A stretch of 64,000 nucleotides of DNA from Cinclus cinclus (taxonomy: Eukaryota; Chordata; Aves; Passeriformes; Cinclidae). The stretch is from positions 100,333,324-100,397,323 of the forward strand of contig NC_085046.1 in NCBI RefSeq assembly GCF_963662255.1, written 5' to 3'. A program made the position numbers and the translations under genes. This document shows positions 13,533 to 25,900 of this stretch, piece after piece. Every line of letters starts with the position of its first letter. Position 1 is the first letter of the stretch. The notes under the pieces were generated by a model. It made no database searches. It worked only from the letters and a program-made list of their open reading frames with translations, and was not told where the DNA came from.

Positions 13533-15043
13533 ACAAAAAGTGGCCCAAAGATTTTAGTATCCAGTGCTTTTGATGTAATGCTCTTCTACCCAGGTTGTCT
13601 CCTTTCTGTGTGAACTCTGGTGTATCTAGTGAATGTATCTTATTTTTCAGATTGCAAAAAATTCATACATGGGCTCATTCTTACAATTTTAATTATTTTT
13701 AAAATTATTTACTATATTTAAAAAAAGAAAAGGGAAATTTATTACAGACATTTGGTATTCAAAATCTGCACTCAGGATGGCATTATAACAAAAATTTGGA
13801 GACTGATGGATGGAGATGGTCTATTACTTTCTAAAATTGTTGAATCATTCTTATCTCATTATTTGCTTTGTAAAAAATACTATTTAGGCCATTGATGACA
13901 TGCTTGAACTATATAAAAATTAAAATTAAAATCCGATTTATTGGCTAGATCCAGAATGTGAACTATCATCTTCTTTCTAGTAGTTGCTCATAACAGATGC
14001 TTGCAGAATAAGCATGAACAAAACAGGCTGCATATAGAGTGACCATTTCCTAGGTATATTCTGCTAGTTCTGCCCTCCATAGCCTTGCCTTTATTTACAG
14101 CCTTGGGTAAGAATTTCAGCAATGCTGTCTTTTAATCAGTAAATCATAAAATTACCCTCAAATGTGTGAAGCAGGTGGTATAAAATCTAGGTATAAAATA
14201 TTTTGGAAGTAGAACTGTTACTGCAGATAGGTCAGGTAGGGTGATATTTAATGTTGTCTTTTATCAGCAGTTCAATTTTGTCTTGGAGATGCATATTTCC
14301 TGAAATACTGATGGTTCACTTTATTTATTCATACCTTTCAAGTTTGGCTGCCTGTGATTAAGCCAAGTGTTTCCTAGAGGATTTATAAGGCATTTCTAAG
14401 TCTTCATCAAACATTTTCTATTGGCTTTTGAATAGACATCCAGTAAATCACAGAGGAACTATGACCAAATGTGTCTGGCTTGGGGTTCTTCAGTGTATAT
14501 TGAAAATTTTGTTTAAAACTTAGGAAGAGAAATAGGGCAGTCGGCACAAAACAGAGCATTCATTGAAAGTATGTCTATACTCCTAAGCCAAACTGAGGTT
14601 TGTGTCTTGTTATGCCTCCTGCCATGTAATAATTTTGTAAAGAGTAATAAGATTGACAGGCTTTTATTTTCTCAGAAGTACCATTTGTGTTCTGTCTAAA
14701 TACCAGGTAATGTGTTGATAAGCATTGTGATGTTATCATTATTGATGAAAAATTGCTCTCTGGAGACTTAAAAAACTTCTTTTTCTTTAATTAAAAAAAA
14801 AGACAATAAAAGGAAAATTGGCAATAGCAGTCATTGTGGTTTGTGATTAAAGAATACTCGAAGAAACTATAATTAAAATGTGATTTTCAGCTATAACACT
14901 GACCATAGGGGACAATCATGATTCATGTGGAACAGACTGGTGGAAATATTCTGTGTCAGAATGTTTTTATGGTATTATACTGAAAATCTTTAAGCAATGC
15001 TCGGAAATTCACATATTATATGTATGTATATTTTATTTTTTAG

Positions 15044-15169
15044 GGCATACAGGACGATTATTGAAATCCCTGTGTTTCACCAGTCTATCATTTCTGCTGC
15101 TGCACATCATCTTTCAGATTACAATAAACAGTCTTGAAGCTGCAAAAACTATTGAACCTGGTTTTAACT
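15044..15169 (+). CDS. PIEZO2: PIEZO2 internal coding exon (probably coding exon 3), N-terminal blade transmembrane segment
   Basis: Piezo channels are trimeric plasma-membrane cation channels opened by membrane tension. PIEZO2 serves touch and proprioception in sensory neurons and Merkel cells. The exon is 126 nt, entered in phase 1 (one base from the previous exon plus GG makes Gly) and left in phase 1 (the final T starts a Cys codon). It encodes 42 residues, beginning GHTGRLLKSLCF, continuing through a hydrophobic helix (SLSFLLLHIIFQI) and ending IEPGFN. From memory, mammalian PIEZO2 has almost the same sequence from about residue 54 to 95. PIEZO1 also has GHTGRLL but diverges strongly afterwards, so PIEZO2 is favoured. 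The acceptor is TTTTTTAG, preceded by a rather AT-rich tract. The donor is ACT|GTGAGT, a strong site. The open frame continues upstream to a Met at 14953, but that part is intronic. No other Piezo exon lies within 15 kb upstream. Differences from mammals cluster in the last third (AAKTIEPGFN). Confidence 0.96.
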
Positions 15170-15382
15170 GTGAGTAAAACATTTTCGTTTTTATTAGCAT
15201 TTTAAGTGTTGAAATGCTTCAGTGGTTTTAAAGGTGAAGGGTTGATAAGAAGGCACTTAGCTTTGTGCTCCTGTGGGTTTGCAGCTTGCTCTTGTTTTCC
15301 AGCTTTTTATCTTAAAAATTACTGTTAGTAAGCCAGGAAGACTAGAAGGGCTTAAGAAACAAAATAAATTTATATGTAACTT

Positions 15383-15416
15383 ACATACATACATATATAT
15401 ATATATATACATATAC
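15383..15416. repeat. ACAT/TA microsatellite just downstream of PIEZO2 exon
   Basis: ACATACATACA followed by a TA run and ATACATATAC, about 215 bases after the GTGAGT donor at 15170. Confidence 0.95.
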
Positions 15417-17882
15417 TATTTTTTTCCCACCACATATGCATTTTCTTTGAGTTCACCACTGACTGTTGTTATGACTTCATCTTTTAGGCTTTCTCAAATT
15501 CACCTCAGAACCTGAAGAACTACTCATTTGTGTCATTAGATCATAATTCAGTGAATTAAGAGTAAAATGAAACAAAGTAACAAACCTCCCTCTAGCCATG
15601 TATTATGTCCCTCTCTGGCATAACTCTCTTTAGGTTTTCACTTAATTTAACTTTAGATATTGATTCCAAAACTTATATTCCTAAATAGTATTTGTGCCTT
15701 TCTTGCCTGTGTTGTGCGGGAGGAAGGATTTTCCATTTTTCATTTATGTATAAGCTCTACTTAAAATATATTGCATGACATTGTGTATCTTCCTCTCTCA
15801 GGAAATGTTGTTCAGTAGTTCAGAAAGCAAACATCCTTTATTGTGTAGAAGTTAATTAAAATAGCTCTCCAGTGATTTAAATATGCAAGCTCCAGGTAGA
15901 AACTATTTGTACTTGTCTTACCATGCTTACGTTTAACATTTAAACCTGTCAGCTTACCTTTGATAAATGTCCATTTAATTTATCACAAGGTATGCTGCTG
16001 CCACTTGAGTAAACACTTGTACTACAATTCAACACGAGAAACCTTATGCAATGTAAAGAATTTGACTTAAATAACAAAATCCTAAGGAAACTTCAAGTGA
16101 GCTTTACCATTTCACCTTTAGCTTACACCGTTTCCTAAAGTAAAAGGCATAATTGTGTTCATGAAATACCAGCTTCACCTGGAATATATTGGGTCTGTTG
16201 GTTCAAATCAGGCCTTCAGAGTCTAAAAATATCCTTTCTCTTTTTTTTTCAAAAATATATATCTTTCATTAAGTGAGCTGGATTAATTGTTTTCCATATG
16301 TGTTTAATGTTCTTATGACTATAAAGATATAATTTTTACTTAGATTGGAGTAATTGCATCATCTAGACACCATTTGTATGAGTGGAGAGCTCCAAGACAG
16401 AGTTGCAACCACTGACTTTTTCCTCCTATGGTGGGAACTTGGATCTGCAGTGGGATTTAAAATAATTATTTCATCCTGAAGAGATGAAATAGAGAAAGAT
16501 TTCAGTCTTCAAGATGAAATGTACCATTTTTTATTGTTTATTCACAGCTGTTGAGTGTAGCAGGTCCTTTTTCCGCTGCCATTAGTCATGATCTCCTTAC
16601 TTGGGGCCTCACAGGGCAGCGGGTATAGCTGGGTAGGAGTGCATTAAATGTTATCAGATTGCCCTCTGACACCAAGGCCCCTTGACATGACATTCCCACA
16701 TACTCACCATTAAGCTCTTTTTGCCTCCTGAGCGCAAAGAATGGTTTGAAGTTGCCTGTTGGAATTATTCTTTGTCCCAAAGGAACACCCAAACTGTGCC
16801 TGAGGTGTCTGGGAGAGAAGTTGGTTGACCAAAGTTGTTCCAACAGTTTTTAAACTGCTTTAGCAACATGAAATATTCTGCTGTTGAATTTCAGTGCCTG
16901 AATACTGAGTGAACTGGCACCGTTTTGTTTACTGGTATGGTTGTAGTCAGTGAGATCCAGGTGAAGCCAGTAAAAAGGGCAATCTGATACTGGCTGGCAT
17001 TGCTGGATCCCCAAGGCGCTGAAAGAGAATTTAAAGACTGTTGTGAATGCAGGGGCTAGAAAGGGCCAAAGCATTTGCTAGGTCAGGGAATAAGGTCAGT
17101 TATTGTCATTTAATGACACCAGAACTTGGACATTGCTGTGTGGGTGAGGAGAAGACAGAATTCCCACTGCAGAAAGCACCTTGGTAGTACTTGTGCTTGT
17201 AAGAGTTCAGTGTGACAGCTGCTCTGGTTTCCTGTTCCCCAGCCATATGAGAAGTGCTGTACAAAAGTGACGGCAGATGTGGGCTAAGCCATAGCTGGAG
17301 AAATGACAGCGCGTCGCCCATGCCGTCTGCACAGTGTTATGATCTCTGCATTTTAGACTTGCTGTTAATGTTTATCCAGCTCATTTTGCTTAATAAGAAG
17401 TTCAGAAGTGTAGTCTGGAAGATTGATGTGTTCTGGTTTTCTATACAGACCTAGATCCACTATTAATAAAACATTTTTTTACAGCTACAGTCTTTTCTGA
17501 TGCTTATCATTAGGAAATTTTTCTTCCATTAGTCAAAATATCCTGTCTTCAACCTTCAGCCTGATGTGGAAATAAAGAAAAACTTTCCATTAGTCTTTAT
17601 GGTTACTCATTTTGTGTTTGAAGGTTGCAGTCATATTTGTTGTATGTACTCTTCTCTCATTCTCTTCTATTTACACAGCCTCAGCCCCTTCAAACTTTCT
17701 TCATGCATCATGTTTTCTAGAAAGGAGATTATTGTTATTGCTATTGGTTTATTTCTATTTTCTCCAAGTTTTTCAGGTATTTCTTGAAGCTCAGTGTCCA
17801 AAGCTAGGCACTATTTCAGCTGAGAATTTAGTAGCATATACTGAAACACAACAATTACCCAAGTGTCTGCAAGGTACAGACA

Positions 17883-17918
17883 CTCCCTATTCATGAATTA
17901 CTCCCTATTTATGAATTA
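17883..17918. repeat. 18-bp tandem duplication
   Basis: CTCCCTATTCATGAATTA is followed directly by CTCCCTATTTATGAATTA, two units differing at one base. Confidence 0.95.
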
Positions 17919-18274
17919 CTGTATGCTACTTTTTTTAATAGTCTCACACTTTTTATTTGTGATTCACTGAAACCCACAAATCTTTTTCTTCAAAACAGAC
18001 CCTTTTTTTTTTTCAATCCCACATTTATATAGGTGAGTGTTCTTACAGTATAGTAAAAGTTGATGTCTGCCCAGTTTTTTTCCCAGAAAGTTTTGTTTAT
18101 CAAGACTGTTCTATCTCCTTGTTTGGTAGTGTCTTGTCTTACAGGGGCCTTCTGCAGTAACACCTTCAAGGGGTTTTGGATAAATAAATTTTTGGGTTTT
18201 ACTTTAAATTTAATATTTGTTTTGATTTTGCTGCAAATATAGTATGTGCCCAAGTTAAGTAAATTAAACCATAA

Positions 18275-18965
18275 AAGGAGCTACTGGATGTTGTGGCAGG
18301 TCCCCTCTTAATTATCTATCTTAATTATCTGTCAAAGGTCACGGAAGCCTGGGGAGGTCCTCTGTGACTGGAAGCCAGACAGTGTTATTCCAGTTTACAA
18401 AAAGGGCATGAAGGAAGGTCCAGGAATCTACACACCTGTTATTCTAACCTCAGTTCCTGAAAAAAGTATGTTAAAGATAACCTGAAAAAAAGTATATAAA
18501 AGATTATATTGGGTACTACTTTAAGGCATTTAAAGGACAATGCAGTCATCAGTCGTGGTCAACGCAGGTTCACAAAGGGAAACTCCTGTTTACTAATTTG
18601 ATATCCTTCTATAGTAAAGTCACCTGCCCAGTGGATGAAGGGAAGGTGGTGGATATATTTTTCCTGGATTTTAGTAAGGCTTTTGATACTGTCCTCCTGG
18701 AAAAATTGTTCAGTAGGTTCAAGATGTACTTGGTTGATGAACTGGATGAAGGGCAGGGCTTGAAGGGTTGTGGTGAATGGGGCCACAGGACCCTCAGGGC
18801 TCAGTTCTAGGGCCAGTCCTGTTTTCAATGTATTTATCACTGATCTGGATGCAGGAGTTGAATGAACCATTAGGAAATTTGCTACCAACAATAGTCAAAG
18901 TGGGAGGTGTTGTCTGGGACAAGATGCCTTGCAGAGACCTTTGTGTAGTCAATCTAACTCTTGGC
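18275..18965 (+). mobile_element. CR1 LINE relic with broken reverse-transcriptase region
   Basis: The + strand carries a decayed internal piece of CR1 ORF2. The translation from about 18640 reads DIFFLDFSKAFDTVLLEKLF, containing the reverse-transcriptase motif FLDFSKAFDTV. Further on, in the other frame, PQGSVLGPVLF is present, the conserved block that precedes the catalytic FADD motif. The catalytic block itself is not readable. Upstream nucleotides (GGAGGTCCTCTGTGACTGGAAG, a Trp-rich CR1 block) support the assignment. A 25-nt segment is tandemly duplicated at 18456-18504. Frameshifts and stops show that it is dead. CR1 encodes an endonuclease plus reverse transcriptase that retrotransposes by target-primed reverse transcription. 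Confidence 0.9.
18456..18504. repeat. 25-bp imperfect tandem duplication inside the CR1 relic
   Basis: CCTGAAAAAAGTATGTTAAA and the next five bases are repeated imperfectly from 18481. The usual CR1 sequence, as I recall it, has this segment once, so the duplication arose after insertion. Confidence 0.85.
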
Positions 18966-21900
18966 AATTTTAGAAATAGGTGAAAGGACAGGATAACATT
19001 GTCTGCAAATTCACTAGGTTAGTTTGTCTCAATAATTTCAAATGCCAATTTTCTGAATCAAAAGATAATTTTCTGGTTTTAGTTTTTCTTTTCACACTGC
19101 TATATTAAAGCCTCTGATAATATTTTCATTTTGTTAACAGAAACGCTTGAAAAATGTTTAAATTAGTTGTGTGATAAAGACTACCACCTCTTAAACCTTA
19201 TGTAGTCCTGGTTTCAATTTGAAAGTGAAAAACATCTTCTATATCTTCTATACCTAGAAGCAGTTTTATTTGGTATGTCTGCAAACACAAACCACACATA
19301 CAGAATTTTAGATCCATTTTAAAATATTCTGCTATTTCCCTGCACTTATGTAATTCGAAATCAGTTTAGGATAATTCCTAGAATGTTTGGCATCTTTGGT
19401 TTGTTATGTTTTTCATCCCCTTCCTCTTTTAGGGTTCATATACCTCCTCTTTCAGGATGGCTACAAAATGCTACAGCATTCTCTTAATTATGTTGGTCAG
19501 TTGATAGAGGTGTTCAAAAATGTTTGACCAACAGAAAGTTCTTGTTTCTTAAGAGCCTTGTGACTATTGCCCAGCAATAATAAAATTTTGCTGTTAGTAG
19601 TCTTTATTTAGCTTAATGAAAGATTTCTGGTTAGCCACAAGTTTAGTGTGTGGAACTAACATTGAATATCTCCCAGATACAGAAAGGGTGAGCTGTGCTG
19701 ATCTTAAGCCATGAAGAGCCACATAATTATTCTTGTTTCACTGATACATTCGTATAATAGACAGTATGATTTTAAAATATAGCAGCATTCCTGCAGTAAC
19801 AGAATTTAATTATTAAGTTTATATTTCTGATGGAATAAAATTCTGGTTATTAGATTAGGCAACATTTTTTGAGTATAGAATCTGTTAGGCAGGCAACTGA
19901 AGAGTAGATTACAGGTTAATAGTTGCATTCTGCAGTATGCACAGTATGGTTCTTTCCTAGGACTAGTTTGAAACATCTTTAAAAATGGCAATACCACTAG
20001 CAGGAATGTTTTCCACAATGTTATTTTTAAACTTTTCTTCCAATAAATTAGTGCAATTGTTCCTCATCATAATGATCTGTAAATATACACACTGTATCTT
20101 CTTGTGTTTAGTCAGCCTTTAAAATTAGTCTTGTTTCTTTTTCCCTTAATTGTGATGATGTACATCCATTTTTCATTTTGTGCTCCTCTATCATCTCTTG
20201 TTCTTGACTTCTGTGAATGAATCTATTGAAATGCTTATTCTCTGGAACAGTATTTTTGTTCATGAGAAAAGCAACTGAGAATACTTCAGCTACTCACTAA
20301 TTAAGTTTGTATTCAGTGTTTGTAATACCAAAAAGAACATTTAAGGTATTTCTGGATATTTTTCTTATATATCACACAAATAAACTGACAGAATTTAAAC
20401 AGATACCTTGAAACCCTTCTACAGGATTTCTATGAATCTTTGTTTATTGTGCCTACTTGGAGTGCTTTATTTACAAAACGGTTATATGTAGAAAAAAGGA
20501 GAATAGATTTAAAGTGCCACTTTGCCTAGATAGTTTCTCTGTTAGATCATGGGAACTAAAATCAGATAATTCTCTGTCCCTGCTATGCCATGGTGAATGT
20601 CAAACAAATGCATGCCACCATTGTGGAATCATAATAACTTTCTGCTTTAGATAAATTTTGAAATGATTTCTTGGCTTAAAAGACCATCCTGTGTTTGCAT
20701 TACTACCAGCATGTCCCTGAGGTATTTCGTTATATTAGGAAGCAGCCATAAGCAGTACAAATAAATTATGTTTCACCATTTATTGAAAGCTCAGGCTCAG
20801 GACTGAAGCTAACCTTTCATAGGAATGAATAATTACTCTTTCCTATATACCTGCTAAGATTTAATGTCTTTTATATCCTCCTGAGTATGCTTTTAAGGTT
20901 GTGCAGATTTTGTAAAGTACTGCTTTGGTAAAGATTGATGTTTATTGTTTGATTAATTAACTCACTGGAAAGAATGATGTTGCTTTTGTTTATAATGGGA
21001 AAAATTGTTTAAATATTTCATACAGAATTTCATATTTCTATTTCAAAGGTAGATGTCAGATGCATTCCAGTCTTTCAAATACCGTGGCTTACTGGCTCAA
21101 CTCCTGTCTCGAGTCTCAGTTATCTCATGGCCCCTTGTTGGATGTTTTGACACATCATTTCATGGGAGACTGCCTTGAAAACACATATTTTGAAAATATT
21201 GGAAATTTGAAATACTATTTTATGAAAAATATTCTGATCATTTCCTGATTATTAGTTGTCTCGATAATTTTGACAATTTTAATTTCAAAAGCAGTGCTTC
21301 ATATGAAATGAAATTAATCTAAATGGCATTAAGAAAACTAGTGAGTTTATTGTAAGAAGCTTCTAAGCAGAAGTCATAGCAAAGTAAGCATTTGCATACT
21401 GAGAAGTTCTTATGTCCTCTCCAGTAGTTTTGCTTACCAAAATAAAAGCTAACAGTCACCATCATTAAAGAGTGCTGAAGCAGTTGCACACCACACCAGA
21501 AAAAACAGCTCATTCTTCCCTAACAAAAGCATCCATATCTCAACCAGATAAATGGTTTAGGTGCTTTCCAAACAACTGGTTTAATTGCAAGTTCACCTGA
21601 ATTGTATGTGCATCTTACTCTTTCTTTTTTGCTTAGCGAAATCTGTATTTCAATGTTTTTACAATACAAGTGGGCCTTGTCTTGCAGAACATCTACATTT
21701 TAATCGTATTTTTGTGTATCATCTCAAAGGTTATAATCTTGGCCAAAATCTGAGCAATAAAGAATACCTTTAAGCATCTAAGAAACAATTCATTCTGTTA
21801 TCACAGAAGTCATCAGATTGTACTTGTGTGGTTTCTGTTCAAGCAGCAAGAGAAAAAGGTCCAGAAATTAACTCTTGTTTCAAGAACAACTGTGGAATAT

Positions 21901-22299
21901 CCAGTATAGCAAAACTTTTATAGGATGAATCAACCAGCTATAGCACTGCAGAAGAATCAGAGTAACCTTTCATTGAGAGGATATATATATTTTGAACTCA
22001 GTGTTGTCTGTGATGTCTATGACAGCCAGTATAGCACAAATTTAGTCCACACTTTTAGCTAGATGAGTTCCAGAGTGGTGAGTGGTGCCTCAGTAGGAAA
22101 AACAAATTTTAAACCAATATTTTAACAGAAGAGATTATATAGGTTCTTCATGTTGTCCAGCAAGACTGGTAATACTAAATTCCATAATATTGAAGTCTAT
22201 TTTTAATGGAATTTAGATGCCTACATATTTTTGAAGTTCTGAATTACAGTCGTAGTTCAAATAGGAAAGCCTATTTGTTCAGGTTTTATGAAAGATGAG

Positions 22300-22503
22300 T
22301 GATCTGATTTAACCCCAGATGGCAACTAAGTACCACACAGCTGCTTGCTCTCCCTGCCTCCCAGTGGGTTTGGGAAGAGAATCAGAAAAAAAAGGTAAGG
22401 AAAAGCTCAAAGCTCATAGGTTGAGGTAAGAATAGTTTAATACTTTAAAGAAAGTAAACTACTACTACTACCACTGCTGCTTCTACTAATTTTAACTGGG
22501 GGG

Positions 22504-22535
<32 letters not shown>

Positions 22536-22937
22536 AAAGCTCAAGACATGCAAGTGACACACACAGAATAGAATTGCTCATCACCCACTGACCAATGCTC
22601 AGCTTGTCCCCAGGCAGCAAACAGTAACGGTCCCTTCCAGCCTACTCCCCAGTGTGTGTATATATATCTGTATGTAGGCATGACAATCTGGGGTATGGCA
22701 TATCCCTTTGGTCAGTTTGGGTCAGCTGTCCTGGCCATGCTCCCTCCGAGCTTCTTGTGGACCTGCTTCACTGGCACAGCATGAGACACTGAAAGGTCCT
22801 TGATTTAGGGTAAGCATTACTTAGCAACAACCAAAACAGCAGTGTGTTATCAACATTATTCTCATAATAAACCCAAAACACAGCACTGTACCAGCTACTA
22901 GGAAGAAAATTAACTCTATCCCAGCAAAAGTGGGACA
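22300..22937 (-). mobile_element. Near full-length solo LTR of an avian endogenous retrovirus
   Basis: It starts near GATTTAACCCCAGATGGCAA and ends near AATTAACTCTATCCCAGC followed by GGGACA, which matches both ends of a known avian LTR type from memory. The shared block CCTTTGGTCAGTTTGGGTCA with CAGCTGTCCTGGCC is the same as in the copy at 5.8 kb, so the two are related. The middle differs: here an (ACT)n patch and A30 replace the AAGCAAAGCAAAACAAGG segment, which suggests a different subfamily. A TATA-rich stretch (22658-22670) sits where the minus-strand promoter is expected. There are no gag or pol remnants beside it, so this is a solo LTR antisense to the host gene. Confidence 0.85.
22458..22533. 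repeat. (ACT)n patch and A30 inside the LTR
   Basis: About four ACT units degrade into related trinucleotides (22458-22486), followed by 30 consecutive A at 22504-22533. It lies in the middle of the LTR. In a related avian LTR subfamily, as I recall it, this place carries an A/T-rich trinucleotide repeat, so it is probably an expanded internal LTR repeat rather than an insertion. Confidence 0.85.
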
Positions 22938-25900
22938 GTCGGTTACTTCTTGTGATTTAACTTTGTGCTATGTCTTCAGCAAACTGTGTGAAGCTTTGTT
23001 GCCTGAGCACATTAGGTGCTGAAAACATTTCCAGAATGCAGGTTAATAGAATTTTATAAAAATTAAAGCTAACTGTGGAAACCTCTTTATTAAAAGTCAA
23101 TATATGGATGTTCTTTTTCTCATCCAAAGCAGTTAAAACTGCCTCTTGGTGACATCTGTCCAGTGCCATGTGTATTGAAAAAAACCCTGCTTTGACTTGT
23201 AAATTCTCCTAAGAAGCAGCTTTCCCTCTTCTGCTCTTTGTACCACACAACGTGCAGCAGGAGTCAGCTGGGTGGCAGGGGGCTTATGGAGATACCACAA
23301 TTTACAGAATAAGGGGAACAGGATTTCTTCAGAGCTTCCCTCTTATCAGCCACTATACCTGCAGAATAATGAGCTACAGAGCAGTGAATGGCCATTTGTC
23401 CAGATCTCCACTGAGAGGCAGAAAATCTCAGGATCTCTGTGGAGATTAGTAAGAGTGGTGCATACAAGGATTGAAGTAGAGCTGAAGCTCCTGTTTTGCT
23501 GTTTTACTTGGCAAATACCACTGAAAACCTAGGAAATGACAGAAAGGAGACTTGACTTTAAGGAAATAATATTTCCTATCACTCTCTGGTTTCATCATGT
23601 ACTGTTTCTTGCATAGGTGATGTGCAGTGTCTGAGTCAAGAAATAAAAGAATATAAAAATAAGAAGAAGGAGTCATGAAGAGCTTGAGACTAGAAAGAAT
23701 GCTTAGTTGTAAAAACTGCAGTGAGATCCAGATGTGGTGGCACCAATATGGTCATTATATTGGGTCCTAGAAAGGTGTGTGGTTGTACAGTATTACCAAT
23801 TACTATTTCTGACTGTTGCTTCAATGATTCAAAGAGTCAAGAATGTTGACATCCAATGAGAAACTTTTAATTAGTCAGAGGTGTTAGCTTGCCTCTTTTG
23901 TCTCAACAGAAAGTTACAACAATAGCTTATTCTGTATATAAAAGTTAATTTTCCTTTAATTCAGTGCACACTGGATGTCAACATTTCTTCAACATTTTCC
24001 ATGCAGCTTTATGTAGCCAGGAAATTTATGACTGGGGAAACAGAAGCTTCTGTAATTGCTTCTTAGGTATGTATGATAAGTCCTGCTTAATTTCCTGCTG
24101 GGTGTTACTACTTAGCAGTTTGGAAAGTTAGTGTTCATTGTACTTATGGAGTCTTTATTTCTGGACTCAGGTTGCTATGTGAAAACTGAGCAATATTCTA
24201 GGGAGTCACTTTGAGGCATGGTACATAACTCTTTTGTATAATGTATGTGATTCTGCTGCAGTGATGTTGGCATACTTGCTTGCGTTTGACCATTCAAGAG
24301 AACCTGGCATAGGACATGATCCTTCTCACTCTCAGTTTGTACTTTTGACAGTCAGAATTGCATTGGAGAGAAGACCTGGGAAACTGCTGGATGGCCCATG
24401 GGGCTGTACAGCTTCTTTCTGAAGCTTGTGGACTTCGGAAGGTGCACCCAAGGCACACTTAAGGAGGGACCCAGAGTATCCACTGATGTTGTGATGCAAA
24501 CTAGGATAGTTCTCTTCAGTGTCCCAGCTGTAGGTAGGATGACTGCAGGGTTGTAGAATAGAAGTGTGACCATCACTGTCATCTTGTTTTAGGGCTGTTT
24601 GGAGGAGAGATAGAGCAGCTGTTTTCTGTCTCCCTCTGTCCTCTTAAAGGAGGAAGCAGAAGCAGCAAACTCAAGGAAAAAATCAAGGCTAGCTGTGAAG
24701 GAGATGGCACTCAATAAAACATGAATAGATGAGAAGAGAGCAAAATGTGTGTGTGAAGGAAATAAAAGCAGAAGAGAGTAACCTTTTGTTGATTTATACT
24801 CGGGGTTAGTGTTGTTAGTGAATTAAGAACCAAATGTGCAGATAAGACTTCTACATTTTTATAAGTAGCCACTTGCTCTCTTGTCCTCTGGTTGTATGCT
24901 TAACCTTTGTATGAAAAGCTTATCAGCATACATTGCCAACTGCTTTTGAGTTCCAAGTTACTACAAAACCTGTTTTCCATATTGCAGAAAAGTTCTTGGA
25001 GGGCAGCAAAACCAGAAACTGGCAGCTCAGATGATTACAGTGAAAAAACTTGTCAACAGGGTCAACTCTTACTACCGTTACTCTGACCCCAGGTTATCAT
25101 GGCTCATTGGCAGTGTTTGCCTGTAGAAGAATGAAGTATGTAAGGACAGCTCCCCAGTGCTTTAGCAACCAGCATCTCTGGGCTAGTGTAGGGATCATGT
25201 TGAAATGTTCCCTTGTTAGTCATTCAAATCATTTTAATATAAATATTTTACTGGGGAGTCTTACTGTAGTATTATTATTCAGAAGTAGGAAACTATATAT
25301 TTATGTGTTGGACACTGTTTAGACAAATACTTTCCACTGAGAATAAATATTTCACTTTATTTCTGGGGATCTGTCTTTTCTGTTTGGCTGTTTACATCGT
25401 TAAGGATTGCTCTTCATCATGTAATTGTGTTGAGTATTTTTAGAAAACCTGATTTTTTAGTGTGGTGCTGTAAGCATTTGCATGTGCTTGTACCCACATT
25501 GCAAGTTTGAGAGGGGTTGGTCCCTGGGTCAGAGCTCTTAGGCTTGATCCTTCTGCACCTCTAGGGTTATACATCAGCAGCTGGAAAACAAACTGCAAAT
25601 CTGAGTTCAGATGATGACAGCTGCTCACTGCAGCCCCTCTGCCATGGCTGGACCACCATCTGGGCATCTCAGCTGCAAGGACAGGTGAGGTGTTGTGTCT
25701 GGGGATGGCAGCTCTGATGGGCCATCCCTGGCGGTGCAGCACCCCAGTGGGTGGGCTTCCCTGGGCAGTGTGGGCTAGGGGCTGCTCTGGACAAAAATGA
25801 GGTCTTGAGTTGAGGTTAACCTCTAATTGAATGGGCTGAGTTTACTGAACTCTTCATGGAAGCTGTGATGTAAAACAAATCTCCCTATAAAACAAAGCAA

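Larger units (their letters stand above)
1..15043 (+). other. PIEZO2: PIEZO2 upstream intron (3' part)
   Basis: This is inferred intron because the exon at 15044 enters in phase 1 with a proper acceptor, and the preceding PIEZO2 coding exon (transmembrane helix 1) is not recognisable here. Contents: a locally GC-richer block at about 150-560; a TA/AT microsatellite at 2003-2063; an antisense LTR relic at about 5810-6200; an AT-rich palindromic cluster at 10875-10937; a short tandem duplication near 12184-12208; T18 at 13206-13223; and a short GAA-type array at 13515-13532. Otherwise it is unique-looking AT-rich sequence. Open frames here (for example 5050-5433, 127 codons) have no recognisable similarity and no supporting signals. 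Confidence 0.85.

Noticed and set aside
14953..15043. Possible alternative start Met upstream of the PIEZO2 exon in the same frame
   Set aside because: The AG acceptor at 15042-15043 and the PIEZO2 match beginning exactly at Gly argue that the upstream frame is intron. A promoter here is not supported.
18559..18891. 110-codon minus-strand open frame
   Set aside because: It is the antisense shadow of the CR1 reverse-transcriptase relic, whose conserved motifs read on the + strand.
22504..22533. A30 as the tail of a retrogene or SINE
   Set aside because: It lies inside an LTR whose two ends are intact on both sides, and there are no separate element body or target-site duplications.
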